Positions 35,762-45,486 are shown, counted from the stretch's first letter. The stretch is 64,000 bases of DNA from Gp6-AA40 sp035492455 (GCA_035492455.1 DATJJE010000029.1:62001-126000), one strand, 5' to 3'. The notes: generated by a model from the sequence alone, not told the origin. Program-made: numbers and translations.

Positions 35762-37290
35762 AGATCCTCGTCGCCGCGCTGCATAACGGCTACTACCGCA
35801 ACATCGAGTCCGTGATGGAGGCGCTGGCGGCTCGCGGCCATCAGCTCTACCTCGGCGCGGAACGGCATGACTCCGCGCTCGGCGGGCAATCGATCGTCGA
35901 GCGCCTGGCTGCCGCGCATCCCAACGTCACCTATGGCAAGGTGCCGACGCGCGAGCAGAAAACGCGTTTTCTCGCGACAAAGGTTCGGCTTACGCTGGAT
36001 TACCTTCGGTATCTAGAACCTGAATACGCCGGCACCCCGGCGCTGCGGCAGCGCGCCGAAATTCGCACGCCGAGCGGATTCCTTGCGCTCGCCAGGCACG
36101 GGATGCTGCGGTCGCGCCGATCACGGCGGCTGCTCGCACGAGGGCTGCACGCGATCGATCGATCGGTTCCGGCAAGTCCCGACATCGAACGCTTTCTCGA
36201 TGCGCAGAGGCCCGATGCGCTGCTGGTCACTCCGCTGATCGGCCTGGTCCCCTCATCGCAGCTCGACCTTCTGCGCAGTGCCCAGGCTCGCGGCATCCCG
36301 ACAGCGGTGTGTGTGTGGAGCTGGGATCATCTCTCGAGCAAGGCGATCATCCGGGACCTTCCCGATCGCCTGTTCGTGTGGAACGACGTGCAGCGCGCGG
36401 AGGCAACCGAGATGCACGGCGTGCCGCCAGAGCGTGTGGTGATCACCGGCGCGCCTTCTTTCGATCGCTGGTTCGATCGACGATCGTCGCGCAGCCGCGA
36501 CGAGTTCGCCCGCCGCGTCGGACTGCCAGAAGGGCGCACCTTCGTTCTCTGGGTGTGTTCGGCGCTCTTTCCCGGCAGTCCATCGGAAGCCGAGTTCGTG
36601 CTGCGATGGGCCGCCGCGCTGCGATCCGCTGCCGATCCGCGCCTGCGCGAGACGGCCATCCTCGTCCGGCCGCATCCATCGCGGAAACGCGAGTGGGACG
36701 ACGTGCCATGGCGGTCGCTCTCGAACCTGAGCCTCTGGGGCGACAATCCGATCGACGAGGAAGCGCGCGCTGATTACTTCGATTCGATGCACTACAGCGC
36801 CGCTGTCGTCGGCTTGAACACCAGCGCCTTCATTGAGGCCGGTATCGTTGGTTCACCGGTGATGGCCATCCTGCCAGAGGAGTTCCGGTCGAATCAGGAA
36901 GGCACGCTGCACTTCCACTACTTGATCGACGGCGGATTGCTGACCGTATCGCGCTCGCTTGACGAGCACGCCGGCCAACTCGCGTCGATTCTGGCAGGCG
37001 ACACGGAAGACATCCTCCGGCGACAGCGTGATTTCGTTCGCGCGTTCGTCAGGCCGCTCGGTCTTGACGTGCCGGCGACCACGGTCATGGCAGATGCCGT
37101 CGAGCAGCTCGGCATGCTGCGGCCGCAGCAGTCGGCCAGCGCGCCATCCGCAGCGGCGCGACTCGGCCTCATGACACTGCGCGCGGTCGAACGGATCCCG
37201 AGCGGCCGCAAGCTGCTGCTCAACAAGCGGGAAATCGAGGGAAAGCTTCGCCGTGCCGATACGGAGGGACGGGAAGTCAGCTGGCTGTGA
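35758..37290 (+). CDS. family A GT-B-like glycosyltransferase candidate, copy 3
   Basis: This 510-residue protein is similar over its whole length to the 28556 product. It has YYRNIESVMEALAARGH near the start, SWDHLSSKAIIRDLPDR, VWNDVQRAEA, VITGAPSFDRWFDRR, LVRPHPSRKREW and YYSAAVVGLNTSAFIEA-type motifs (here HYSAAVVGLNTSAFIEAG). A DNPIDEEARADYFDS stretch precedes the last motif as in all copies. No TM helix or signal peptide is present, so it acts in the cytoplasm. The transferase role is inferred from the GT-B-like C-terminal half. GTG start and stop are both in 4-nt overlaps. Confidence 0.75.
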   Translation: MKILVAALHNGYYRNIESVMEALAARGHQLYLGAERHDSALGGQSIVERLAAAHPNVTYGKVPTREQKTRFLATKVRLTLDYLRYLEPEYAGTPALRQRAEIRTPSGFLALARHGMLRSRRSRRLLARGLHAIDRSVPASPDIERFLDAQRPDALLVTPLIGLVPSSQLDLLRSAQARGIPTAVCVWSWDHLSSKAIIRDLPDRLFVWNDVQRAEATEMHGVPPERVVITGAPSFDRWFDRRSSRSRDEFARRVGLPEGRTFVLWVCSALFPGSPSEAEFVLRWAAALRSAADPRLRETAILVRPHPSRKREWDDVPWRSLSNLSLWGDNPIDEEARADYFDSMHYSAAVVGLNTSAFIEAGIVGSPVMAILPEEFRSNQEGTLHFHYLIDGGLLTVSRSLDEHAGQLASILAGDTEDILRRQRDFVRAFVRPLGLDVPATTVMADAVEQLGMLRPQQSASAPSAAARLGLMTLRAVERIPSGRKLLLNKREIEGKLRRADTEGREVSWL

Positions 37291-39944
37291 AGATTCTGTT
37301 CTTCGCGCGTCACTACTCGTATCTGCGGCTGTTCGAGTCCTCCATCGCGGAACTCGCGCGTCGCGGCCATGCGCTGCATTTGTCCGCGGATCGCGAGGAA
37401 GCGATGGGTGGGCGCCGCATGGTGGAGCGGCTCGCGGAGCAGTACCCCGACATCACGCTCGGCACGACGCCCGGACGCGCGCCTGACGCGTGGAGCGAAT
37501 TCGCGCGCCGGCTGCGGCTTGGCATTGACTACGTGCGCTACCTCGACCCGCGCTACGCGGCGACCCCACATCTGAAGACGCGCGCCCGCGATCGCGCTCC
37601 CCGCAGCGTCGTCGTGATTGCCGAGCGGCTCGGAGCCGATGGGCGTCAGATGTTCGCGCGCCTTCTTCGTACGCTCGAGCGCGGCATCCCGGTTCGCCGC
37701 GAGCTGCGGGACTACATCGCCACACATCGTCCCGATGTGGTGATGGTGACGCCGCTCATCGAGCTCGGCTCTCCGCAGATGGACCATCTGGCGGCGGCGA
37801 AAGTGCTCGGAACCCGAACGGCGCTTCCGGTCGCGAGCTGGGATCACCTCTCGAGCAAGGCGCTGATCCGCAACGTTCCCGACATGATCCTGGTCTGGAA
37901 CGACATGCAGAAGCGCGAAGCGATCGAGATGCACCGCATCGAGCCGGATCGCATCGTCGTCACGGGCGCGCATCCCTACGATCAGTGGTTCAGTCGAGCG
38001 CCGTCACGCAGGCGCGACAGCTTCTGCTCGCGCGTCGGGCTGCGAGCGGATCGTCCGTTCGTCCTGTATCTGTGCTCGTCGCTCTTCCGCAACACCGCAA
38101 GCGAGCCGGCGTTTGTCGAGCGATGGGTTGAGGCGATCAGAACGAGCGACGATCCGCGGCTGAAGGAGATCGGCATCCTGATTCGTCCGCATCCCGCCCG
38201 GCCGGAGGAATGGAAGCAAATCGATCTCTCCGGCTTCAAGAACATCGCATTCTGGGGCGAGCATCCTGTCGACGAGGAAGCGAAGAACGACTACTTCGAT
38301 TCGATGTATTACAGCGCCGCGGTCGTCGGTCTGAATACGAGCGCCTTTCTCGAGGCGGCCGTTGTCGGCAAGCCGGTGCACACCGTTGTCGACGAAGGGA
38401 TCTCGAAGGACAACCAGGAAGGGACCATTCACTTTCATTACCTCCTGGACGTGAACGGCGGCCTGTTGCGCGTCGCGCGCTCGCTCGAGGAGCATGTGCG
38501 GCTGCTCGCCGAATCACTCGCCCCTGAAGGTGGAGGCGATCCGAAGGCAGAGCGTTTCTCCGAAGGTTTCATTCGCCCATTCGGGCTGACGGAGTCCGCA
38601 ACGCCGCGATTTGCCGACGCCATCGAAAAGCTGGCCGCCGCTGCGCCTCCGCACCCATCCGGCGATGGTCTCGCCGAGCGGCTGCTGCGTCTGGCGATGT
38701 ATCCCGCCGTCGGTGCACTGCAGCTGCTGCTGATGACGCAGCCGCATCGCAAGACCGTGCGCCTCGGTATCAAGAAGGTGTTCCAAGACGGCCGGCGCCG
38801 TGTATTTGTGTGGCTGAAGCAATTCGCGCAGATGCAGCTCGGCGAGAAGGAGCTCACAGCGTCGCCACTCGGTCCGCCGTCGGCGCTCACGCCGAAGCCG
38901 GGCCGTCAGCGCGATCCTGCGAAGAAGCTGGCGGGCTGGAACCTGGCCGAAGCCGAGGAGACACGCGAGCTGATCACGGCTCTTGGCCGCAGCGGCCGAC
39001 CGATTCTGATCGGGCCGTGGCTTTCGGAAGCTGGCTTCGAGCTTATTTACTGGATTCCGTTCCTCGCATGGGCCAAGGCCTACGGCAACCTCGACCCGTC
39101 ACAGCTTGTCGTCATCTCTCGCGGCGGCGCAGCCTCTTGGTATCGCGACATCACGACGAATTACGAGGACGTCCTGTCGTTCTACTCGCCCGACGAGTTC
39201 CGCGTGCGCAACGAGGCACGCATCGTCGAGCAGCACGGTCGGTTGAAGCACGTTGAAATCTGCAGCTTCGATCGCGAAATCATCGCCAAGGTCAGCGAGA
39301 AGCGGGGCCTGAGCGGCGTCCGTCTGCTGCATCCATCGACGATGTACCGGCTGTTCGATCATTTCTGGTTCCAGCGTGTGCCGATAACGCTGATCGAGGC
39401 GTTCACGTCGTTCGCGGCGCTGCCACCGGTGGACCTCGGCGACCTGCGCGGCGGCCTGCCGCAGCGATATGTCGCCGCCAAGTTCTACAGCAACACGGGG
39501 CTGCCGGATACGCCCGAGAATCAGGCGTTCGTGGCCTCCTATCTCGAGGAGCTGACGCGGCACATCGACGTGGTGTTGCTGAACACGCCTCATCGCTTCG
39601 ACGATCATTCGGACATTGCGAAGGCGAGCCGCGGCCGCATCCACACCATCGATCATCTGATGACCCCGGCAAACAACTTGGACGTGCAGACCCGCGTGAT
39701 CGCCGGCGCGGAAGCGTATGTCGGCACGTATGGTGGCTTCTCGTACGTCGCGCCTCTGCTGGGCACGAATGCGCTGACCTTCTATTCGCACATTACCGGG
39801 TTCCGGTTCGACCACCTCGAGCTCGCAAAGCGGGTTTTCTCAGGGCTGCGGAAGGGAAGCTTCGTCGAGCTCGATGTGCGTTCCGTCGATCTGATACGCC
39901 TCGGCTTCGGCGCGCTGCACGATGAGTTTGTGGCGAAAGGTTAA
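37287..39944 (+). CDS. two-domain fusion: family A (N-terminal) + family B (C-terminal)
   Basis: This 885-residue protein starts as a complete family A unit (residues 1 to about 490: SWDHLSSKALIR, VWNDMQKREA, RPHPARPEEW, YYSAAVVGLNTSAFLEA). A basic, partly amphipathic linker of about 70 residues follows. From about residue 565 to the end it is a complete family B unit (IGPWLSEAGFELIYW at about 573-587, SRGGAASWY, LLHPSTMYRLF, VGTYGGFSYVAPLLG). Both halves exist as separate genes in this operon, so the fusion implies that A and B act in succession or as a complex. No TM helix is seen. It is likely a bifunctional transferase, but substrates are unknown. The C-terminus overlaps the next, family B, gene by 23 nt. 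Confidence 0.8.
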   Translation: MKILFFARHYSYLRLFESSIAELARRGHALHLSADREEAMGGRRMVERLAEQYPDITLGTTPGRAPDAWSEFARRLRLGIDYVRYLDPRYAATPHLKTRARDRAPRSVVVIAERLGADGRQMFARLLRTLERGIPVRRELRDYIATHRPDVVMVTPLIELGSPQMDHLAAAKVLGTRTALPVASWDHLSSKALIRNVPDMILVWNDMQKREAIEMHRIEPDRIVVTGAHPYDQWFSRAPSRRRDSFCSRVGLRADRPFVLYLCSSLFRNTASEPAFVERWVEAIRTSDDPRLKEIGILIRPHPARPEEWKQIDLSGFKNIAFWGEHPVDEEAKNDYFDSMYYSAAVVGLNTSAFLEAAVVGKPVHTVVDEGISKDNQEGTIHFHYLLDVNGGLLRVARSLEEHVRLLAESLAPEGGGDPKAERFSEGFIRPFGLTESATPRFADAIEKLAAAAPPHPSGDGLAERLLRLAMYPAVGALQLLLMTQPHRKTVRLGIKKVFQDGRRRVFVWLKQFAQMQLGEKELTASPLGPPSALTPKPGRQRDPAKKLAGWNLAEAEETRELITALGRSGRPILIGPWLSEAGFELIYWIPFLAWAKAYGNLDPSQLVVISRGGAASWYRDITTNYEDVLSFYSPDEFRVRNEARIVEQHGRLKHVEICSFDREIIAKVSEKRGLSGVRLLHPSTMYRLFDHFWFQRVPITLIEAFTSFAALPPVDLGDLRGGLPQRYVAAKFYSNTGLPDTPENQAFVASYLEELTRHIDVVLLNTPHRFDDHSDIAKASRGRIHTIDHLMTPANNLDVQTRVIAGAEAYVGTYGGFSYVAPLLGTNALTFYSHITGFRFDHLELAKRVFSGLRKGSFVELDVRSVDLIRLGFGALHDEFVAKG

Positions 39945-40959
39945 GCGACCGGTCCGCGACGCGCTGCGGCATCGCGTGGAGCTGCGCGAGCAGCTGCGAT
40001 GGTCGCGCGCTGCTTGGGCGGTCGAGCGCGAGATCGACGATGTCGTCAACAGCGGCGGGACGATCGTCGTTGGTCCGTGGTTGTCGGAGGTCGGGTTCGA
40101 GACGCTCTACTGGATTCCGTTCCTTCGGTGGGTGAGGTCGGCGTTTCGCGTTGACCCTTCCCGCGTGGTGGCGGTGTCGCGAGGCGGCGTCGGTGCATGG
40201 TACGAGGGGATTGCGACGCGATACGTCGAGATCTGGGACCACCTTGCGCCCGAGGAATTTGCCCGGCGAACGGGCGAACGCGGCGCGACGAAGCAGCTCG
40301 AGGTCTCGCCGTTTGATCGCGAGGTCGTTCAAATCGTCGAGCGGGTCGTGGGCCAGCGCGTTTCCGTGCTGCATCCATCGTTGATGTATCGCCTCTTCTC
40401 GCTGTTCTGGTCGGGCCAACGGGCGCAGAGCTTTCTCGACTCGCACACGCGGTTGCAGCGGTTCACTCCGCCGCGGATTCTGGACCCCGGTCGCCTGCCG
40501 CGAGAGTACGTGGCCGTAAAGTTCTACGCCGCGCGATCGCTGCCCGACACGCCTGATGTGCGGCGCACGCTCGCCTCGTTCGTGGAGAGCCTCGCCGAGC
40601 GGACGAACGTCGTCTTGCTCGATACCGGCCTTGTTCTCGACGAGCACGCGGACTACTCATTCGGAGCGTCCGGCCGCGTGATCAGCGCGAAGCCGTGGAT
40701 GACGCCGGCGAACAATCTCGGCGTGCAGACGCAGATCATCGCCGGTGCGCAGGCGTTTGTCGGCACCTGCGGCAGCGTCGCATGGCTGGCGCCGATGCTC
40801 GGCGTCAACACGTCGGCGGTCTATCTGGATGCGAAGTGGCTGCACGCGCATCTCGGGGTGATGCTGCGCGCGTGTCACCGTGTGGGGGCTGGCCACTTTG
40901 CGGCGCTCGATCTTCGCTCGCTCGATCCGCTCGGCGTGCCGGTGCATGTGAGGTCATGA
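39922..40959 (+). CDS. family B protein (GPWLSEVGFE type), copy 2
   Basis: This 345-residue protein has a basic N-terminal segment (1-40), GPWLSEVGFETLYW (51-64), VSRGGVGAWY (85-94), SPFDREVV, VLHPSLMYRLF, VAVKFYAARSLPDTP, and VGTCGSVAWLAPMLG near residues 280-294. The last motif, a glycine-rich turn before a hydrophobic helix, recalls the donor-binding region of GT-B enzymes. I do not recognise a named family. Compared with the copies at 37287 and 46625 it belongs to the VGTCG subgroup, together with 47613 and 55232. ATG 39922 lies within the preceding gene, and the stop overlaps the NeuB-like gene. Confidence 0.72.
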   Translation: MSLWRKVKRPVRDALRHRVELREQLRWSRAAWAVEREIDDVVNSGGTIVVGPWLSEVGFETLYWIPFLRWVRSAFRVDPSRVVAVSRGGVGAWYEGIATRYVEIWDHLAPEEFARRTGERGATKQLEVSPFDREVVQIVERVVGQRVSVLHPSLMYRLFSLFWSGQRAQSFLDSHTRLQRFTPPRILDPGRLPREYVAVKFYAARSLPDTPDVRRTLASFVESLAERTNVVLLDTGLVLDEHADYSFGASGRVISAKPWMTPANNLGVQTQIIAGAQAFVGTCGSVAWLAPMLGVNTSAVYLDAKWLHAHLGVMLRACHRVGAGHFAALDLRSLDPLGVPVHVRS

Positions 40960-41999
40960 CCCATCCCGCCATTGCCGGCCTCGGCTCAGGGCGCTGTCTG
41001 ATCATTGGGGAAGTTGCGCTGACCCATGACGGCAGCCTCGGCCTGGCGCATGCGTTTGTTGATGCGATTGCCAACACCGGCGCGGATGCCGTGAAGTTCC
41101 AGACACATATCGCCTCTGCCGAAAGCACGCCGGCGGAACCGTTCCGCGTCCAGTTCAGCCGCCAGGACGCGACGCGCTACGACTACTGGAAGCGCATGGA
41201 GTTCACCGACGAAGGATGGCGCGGGCTCGCCGAACACGCACGCGATCGCGGCATTCTGTTCCTGTCATCACCATTTTCGATGCAGGCGGTGGAGCTGCTC
41301 GAGCGGATTGGCATGCCGCTGTGGAAAATCGCGTCGGGCGAAACGTGCAACGACGTGCTGCTCGATCGGATCCTCGACGCCAATAAACCGGTGCTGCTGT
41401 CGACCGGCATGAGCCCCATCGAAGAAATCGATCGCGCGGTCGCGCGTGTGCGCGCCCGGCACGTCGATGTCGGCGTTTTCCAGTGCACCACCGCGTATCC
41501 GTGTCCGCCGGAGAAGATCGGCCTCAACATGCTTCCGTTCTACCGCGAGCGCTATCGCTGCTGGGTCGGCCTGTCGGACCACTCGGCGACGATTTATCCC
41601 GGCCTCGCCGGCGCGGCGATCGGTATGGACATGCTCGAAGTGCATGTCACGCTGTCGCGCGAGATGTTCGGCCCCGATGTCGTGGCGTCCGTCACCACAA
41701 ACGAGCTGCGGCAGCTTGTCGATGGAATCCGGTTCATCGAACGCATGCGCGCACATCCGATCGACAAGAACGCCTCGGCACAGGAGACCGCGCCGCTGCG
41801 CAAGCTGTTCACGAGAAGCCTGGTTGCCAGCGCCGATCTGCCAGCGGGCACGGTGATCTCGCGCGAGCATCTCTCGATCAAGAAACCGGGAACGGGTCTG
41901 GCGCCAGACCGTCTCGAAGAGATCATCGGCCGCCGGCTTGTGCGGCCCGTCGCTGTTGACCAGGTGCTCGCGGCTGAAGACATCGAAGGACTCGCGTAG
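40956..41999 (+). CDS. neuB: nonulosonate synthase (NeuB family), divergent copy
   Basis: This 347-residue protein has an N-terminal TIM barrel (GEVALTHDG at 18-26 and AVKFQTHIA at 45-53) and a C-terminal SAF/antifreeze-like domain (from about residue 285: RSLVASADLPAGTVIS, then GRRLVRPVAVDQVL). NeuB enzymes condense phosphoenolpyruvate with a ManNAc-type hexose to make a nine-carbon nonulosonic acid. The first motif is usually IAEIGxNHNG, so this copy has drifted there, unlike the canonical copy at 60594. HSATIYPG and EVHVTLSR are as in the family. It is coupled by 4-nt overlap to the family B gene upstream and abuts the second NeuC. Confidence 0.88.
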   Translation: MTHPAIAGLGSGRCLIIGEVALTHDGSLGLAHAFVDAIANTGADAVKFQTHIASAESTPAEPFRVQFSRQDATRYDYWKRMEFTDEGWRGLAEHARDRGILFLSSPFSMQAVELLERIGMPLWKIASGETCNDVLLDRILDANKPVLLSTGMSPIEEIDRAVARVRARHVDVGVFQCTTAYPCPPEKIGLNMLPFYRERYRCWVGLSDHSATIYPGLAGAAIGMDMLEVHVTLSREMFGPDVVASVTTNELRQLVDGIRFIERMRAHPIDKNASAQETAPLRKLFTRSLVASADLPAGTVISREHLSIKKPGTGLAPDRLEEIIGRRLVRPVAVDQVLAAEDIEGLA

Positions 42000-43157
42000 T
42001 TGAAGAAGCGAAAAATCTGCGTCGTCGTTACCGCACGCCCCAGCTACTCCCGGATTCGCACCGCTTTGAAGGCCATCGCGCAGCACAGCGAACTCGAGCT
42101 CGAGCTTGTGGTGGCGGCATCCGCGTTGCTCGAGCGGTACGGCAGCGCCATTCACTCCATCGAGCATGACGGTTTTCCCATCCGCGCCCGTGTGTACATG
42201 GTGCTGGAAGGCGAAAATCTCGTCACTTCAGCGAAGTCCACAGGTATTGGTCTATCCGAGCTCGCCACGGTATTCGACAACATCGGGCCTGATGCTGTCG
42301 TCACCGTTGCCGACCGCTACGAGACGCTCGCCACCGCCGTTGCCGCGTCGTACATGAACATTCCGCTGGTGCACGTGCAGGGCGGAGAGGTGACGGGATC
42401 GATCGATGAAAAGGTGCGGCATTCGGTGACGAAGCTGTCGAACCTGCACCTGGTGTCGACGAAGCTCGCCGCGGAGCGCGTGAAGAAGCTGGGCGAAGAT
42501 CCGGCAACCGTGCATGTCACAGGATGTCCGTCCATCGATATCGCCGCGGAGGTCGCCGCGCGGCCGCAGATGGATTTCGATCCGTTCCAGAAATACGGCG
42601 GCGTCGGTCCGGCCACCGACTTGGCGAAAGGCTATCTCGTCGTCATGCAGCATCCCGTGACCACGGAATACGACGAGGCACGGCACCAGGTTGAGGAGAC
42701 GCTATACGCGGTGAAGGACTTCGGACTGCCGGTGCTCTGGTTCTGGCCCAATCCGGATGCCGGTTCCGACGGGACCTCCAAAGGCATCCGGGTGTTTCGG
42801 GAAAAGGAAAACCCGAAGAACTTCCATCTGTTCCGCAACATGCTGCCGGAAGACTTCCTGCGCCTGTTGTGCGGCGCGACGGCGATCGTTGGTAATTCGA
42901 GCGTCGCCATTCGCGAATGTTCCTACCTGGGCGTGCCCGCCGTGAACATCGGCACGCGCCAGCAGGGCCGCGAGCGCGGCAGGAATGTCATTGACGTCGG
43001 GCACGATCGCCGCGACATCGCGGATGCGATCGCCACGCACATCAGGCGCGGCAAACCAGAGCGCGACCTGTTGTACGGCGACGGCAAGGCCGGCGCCCGC
43101 ATCGCTGATTGCCTGTCGCGCGCCGAACTCACCATCGAAAAGAGGTTGACCTATTAG
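42000..43157 (+). CDS. neuC: UDP-N-acetylglucosamine 2-epimerase (hydrolysing), NeuC/LegG type, copy 2
   Basis: This 385-residue enzyme is homologous to the 30118 product. It keeps TVADRYE (102-108, D105), QGGEVTGSIDEKVRHSVTK (128-146; E130, D136, H141), GNSSVAIRE and NIGTRQQGRERG. It releases UDP and epimerises a HexNAc to the ManNAc-type substrate of NeuB. The start is TTG 42000, directly after the TAG of neuB, with GAAGGA about 9 nt upstream. Having a second NeuC next to NeuB suggests this neuB-neuC pair is the primary module and the 30118 copy a second pathway, or a paralogue with a different N-acyl substrate. Confidence 0.92.
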   Translation: MKKRKICVVVTARPSYSRIRTALKAIAQHSELELELVVAASALLERYGSAIHSIEHDGFPIRARVYMVLEGENLVTSAKSTGIGLSELATVFDNIGPDAVVTVADRYETLATAVAASYMNIPLVHVQGGEVTGSIDEKVRHSVTKLSNLHLVSTKLAAERVKKLGEDPATVHVTGCPSIDIAAEVAARPQMDFDPFQKYGGVGPATDLAKGYLVVMQHPVTTEYDEARHQVEETLYAVKDFGLPVLWFWPNPDAGSDGTSKGIRVFREKENPKNFHLFRNMLPEDFLRLLCGATAIVGNSSVAIRECSYLGVPAVNIGTRQQGRERGRNVIDVGHDRRDIADAIATHIRRGKPERDLLYGDGKAGARIADCLSRAELTIEKRLTY

Positions 43158-44079
43158 CACCGTTGCAGCGGACCGCCGCGACCGTATCGCGGCCCTCGAC
43201 TACGACTACGCGGCCCAGCCGAAACAGGCGCTCACCTCGTGCAATCTGTGCGGCGCGGGTGAGTTCGTCATCGTCACGCATCGCGATCGCTACGGGTATC
43301 CAGCGCGGGCCCATGCCTGCCGCCACTGCGGTCTGGTGTTCCTCAACCCCCGCATGACGGCCGAGGCATACGGTCGCTTCTACGATGGCGTCTACCGTCC
43401 GCTTGTCAGCGCCTTCCACGGCCGGTTGATTGATGCGCGAACGATTCAGGCGGAGCAGCACGAATACGCCGCCGAACGAGCGGAGTTGATCCGTCCGTTC
43501 ATGACGAACTCCGCCCGCAAGACGATGCTGGACATCGGCGGATCGACGGGTGTCGTCGCCGCGCATTTTGCGAAAGAGTTTGGCATGCGCGGCACGTTGA
43601 TCGATCCGGCGCCGCTCGAGGTTGAACAGGCACAGCGGCTCGGGCTCGAAACAATCACCGGACTGGTCGAGCAGCACGACTTCGGGACGCGCCGGTTCGA
43701 CATGGTGATCATCTGCCAGACGGTCGATCACCTGCTCGACGTCGCCGGTACGCTCGCGCGTGTGCGGCAGCTGCTTTCCGGCGACGGCCTCCTCTTCATC
43801 GACATCGTCGACTTCCGTGCGGCCTATTTGCGCAACTGGTCGGTTGAAGCAGCCATCAAAATCGACCACCCCTTCTATCTGACCGAGCGGACGATGGTCG
43901 CGTATCTGCGGAGCTCAGGATTCGATGTGCTGCGGAGCGACTACGCGGCCGACCATCTGCATGTCAGCTACGTGTGCCGTCCGGGGAGTGCGGATGCAGA
44001 CGTGATGCCCGCCGTCGCGTCCGTCGAGGAAATGCTGCGTGAGGTGCGATTCGTGCAGAACGCACCGCATCGGATGTGA
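43153..44079 (+). CDS. class I SAM methyltransferase with four-cysteine motif; probable non-standard ATT start
   Basis: This protein of about 308 residues has zinc-ribbon-like C30-x2-C33 and C56-x2-C59. Motif I LDIGGSTG lies at about residue 126, with ICQTVDHLLDV further on. The four-Cys region lies upstream of the first ATG/GTG/TTG in frame (GTG 43336), and an in-frame TGA at 43147 limits the start to a short stretch. The best candidate is ATT 43153, seven nt after AGAGG (43141-43145) and overlapping the neuC stop. If the start is instead GTG 43336, the protein would lose its cysteine motif. It is probably a sugar methyltransferase, with acceptor unknown. Confidence 0.72.
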   Translation: MSTVAADRRDRIAALDYDYAAQPKQALTSCNLCGAGEFVIVTHRDRYGYPARAHACRHCGLVFLNPRMTAEAYGRFYDGVYRPLVSAFHGRLIDARTIQAEQHEYAAERAELIRPFMTNSARKTMLDIGGSTGVVAAHFAKEFGMRGTLIDPAPLEVEQAQRLGLETITGLVEQHDFGTRRFDMVIICQTVDHLLDVAGTLARVRQLLSGDGLLFIDIVDFRAAYLRNWSVEAAIKIDHPFYLTERTMVAYLRSSGFDVLRSDYAADHLHVSYVCRPGSADADVMPAVASVEEMLREVRFVQNAPHRM

Positions 44080-45473
44080 CGATCGCCGCGCCACCTCGTT
44101 TCTGCGTTGCAATCTGCGCAGCGCTCATCGTGGGCTCGCTGGCATACGGCCTTCTGCAGGTGCCGCTGCAGGTCACGGATACGTTGCAAAAGTATGTCGA
44201 CGCCGCACATTCGCCCGGCGTGTGGACATCGTTCACCTCGGAGATCGGGACCACGGATTTTCGTCCGCTGTGGGTTGCGGAAATAAAGCTGCTCTTCGAT
44301 CTGTCGTACGGTCACCTGCACATTGCCTACAAGGCGTTCCATATTGCACTGCTGGTGGCGGCGTTCGGCTTGTTCGTGGCGGCGCTGCCCATCGAGACGG
44401 GCGTAGACGTCGCCGCTTCGCTCTTCGCGCTGAGCGTCCTGGTGGGAAGTAATACGTTCACCGGTCTCGTGAAAGAAGCAACCCCGGTGAACGTCTATCT
44501 GCCCATCGTCGTGCTCGTGCTGCTGGGGATGCAGCTGTCTCGGAGGCCTCATACATGGTGGGTCGATGCCGTGGCGATGCTGGCGCTGATCGCCGCATGC
44601 CTGACGCTCGAATCCGGCGTTCTCGTGTGGGTCGCGCTGGTGGCCGGACGCATCGCCGGCGGTCGCGGTGTGTCAGACCGGGCCTTGCTCGCGATCACCG
44701 TTGTGACCGTGGTCTATCTGGCCGTGCGTCTAGCGCTGCTGCCACTGGACACACAGAACACGTCGGGGTACCTGGCGGAGCGGCTCGAACCGGACCAGAT
44801 TCGAGAGCGCTTCGGCGCGGGCCTCAGCCGCTTCAACGTCTATACGGTGTTTGCATCAATATCGTCGGTACTCTTCTCGCAGCCGCGTGACGGTACTCTC
44901 GTGGTGATGCGCGCATGGCAGGCGGGGGACATTCCTCCACGCATGTGGATCAGCATCGCGTCATCTTTGATAACGACCACACTGATCGGAATCGCTGCCT
45001 GGCGACTGTGGCGCGCGGCGCCTGTCGCCACCGAGCCGCACCGCGACCACATGCGGGCCGATTTCATTGTTTTCGCCGCGGTGCTGGCCGCCAGCGCAGT
45101 GGCCTCGTTCGCGTACGCGAAAGACGTAATCATGAGCACGGCGGGGACCTGCTACGCGCTCGTTGCGTTCTGGGCGGTTCGCGATCAGCTGATTCGCGTC
45201 CGGCGTATCGGAGCCGCAGTCGCATTGGCGGCTCTTCTCCTGGCGGCCAGTTCACTGTGGGCGGCGCGCGTGATCGGCGTGCACCACGTGTTGCGGACGC
45301 AGGCATTCGCGTTTCACAACGATTGGGCTACGGTGCGTGACCATATGCCGTCAGATCCGGTGGGGCGGCGGCTCGTCACGGCTTTGCGCGCAGACGCGCT
45401 TTCCAGGCCCGTGGTCAACCCATGGTTCATTCCGCGATGGGCCGACCGGGTGTTCGACATCGACTACTTCTAA
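44076..45473 (+). CDS. polytopic membrane protein, function unknown
   Basis: This 465-residue protein has about ten hydrophobic segments starting at residue 10 and a loop of about 60 residues after the first that contains TDFRPLWVAEIKLLFDL. A short polar C-terminus ends in FDIDYF. It looks like the GT-C or polymerase-like membrane proteins common in polysaccharide loci, and it is the only candidate of that type between 28556 and 52564. No O-antigen polymerase (Wzy) or flippase signature is recognisable. GTG 44076 overlaps the preceding stop. Confidence 0.72.
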   Translation: MTIAAPPRFCVAICAALIVGSLAYGLLQVPLQVTDTLQKYVDAAHSPGVWTSFTSEIGTTDFRPLWVAEIKLLFDLSYGHLHIAYKAFHIALLVAAFGLFVAALPIETGVDVAASLFALSVLVGSNTFTGLVKEATPVNVYLPIVVLVLLGMQLSRRPHTWWVDAVAMLALIAACLTLESGVLVWVALVAGRIAGGRGVSDRALLAITVVTVVYLAVRLALLPLDTQNTSGYLAERLEPDQIRERFGAGLSRFNVYTVFASISSVLFSQPRDGTLVVMRAWQAGDIPPRMWISIASSLITTTLIGIAAWRLWRAAPVATEPHRDHMRADFIVFAAVLAASAVASFAYAKDVIMSTAGTCYALVAFWAVRDQLIRVRRIGAAVALAALLLAASSLWAARVIGVHHVLRTQAFAFHNDWATVRDHMPSDPVGRRLVTALRADALSRPVVNPWFIPRWADRVFDIDYF

Positions 45474-45486
45474 TGGCGACGGTCAC

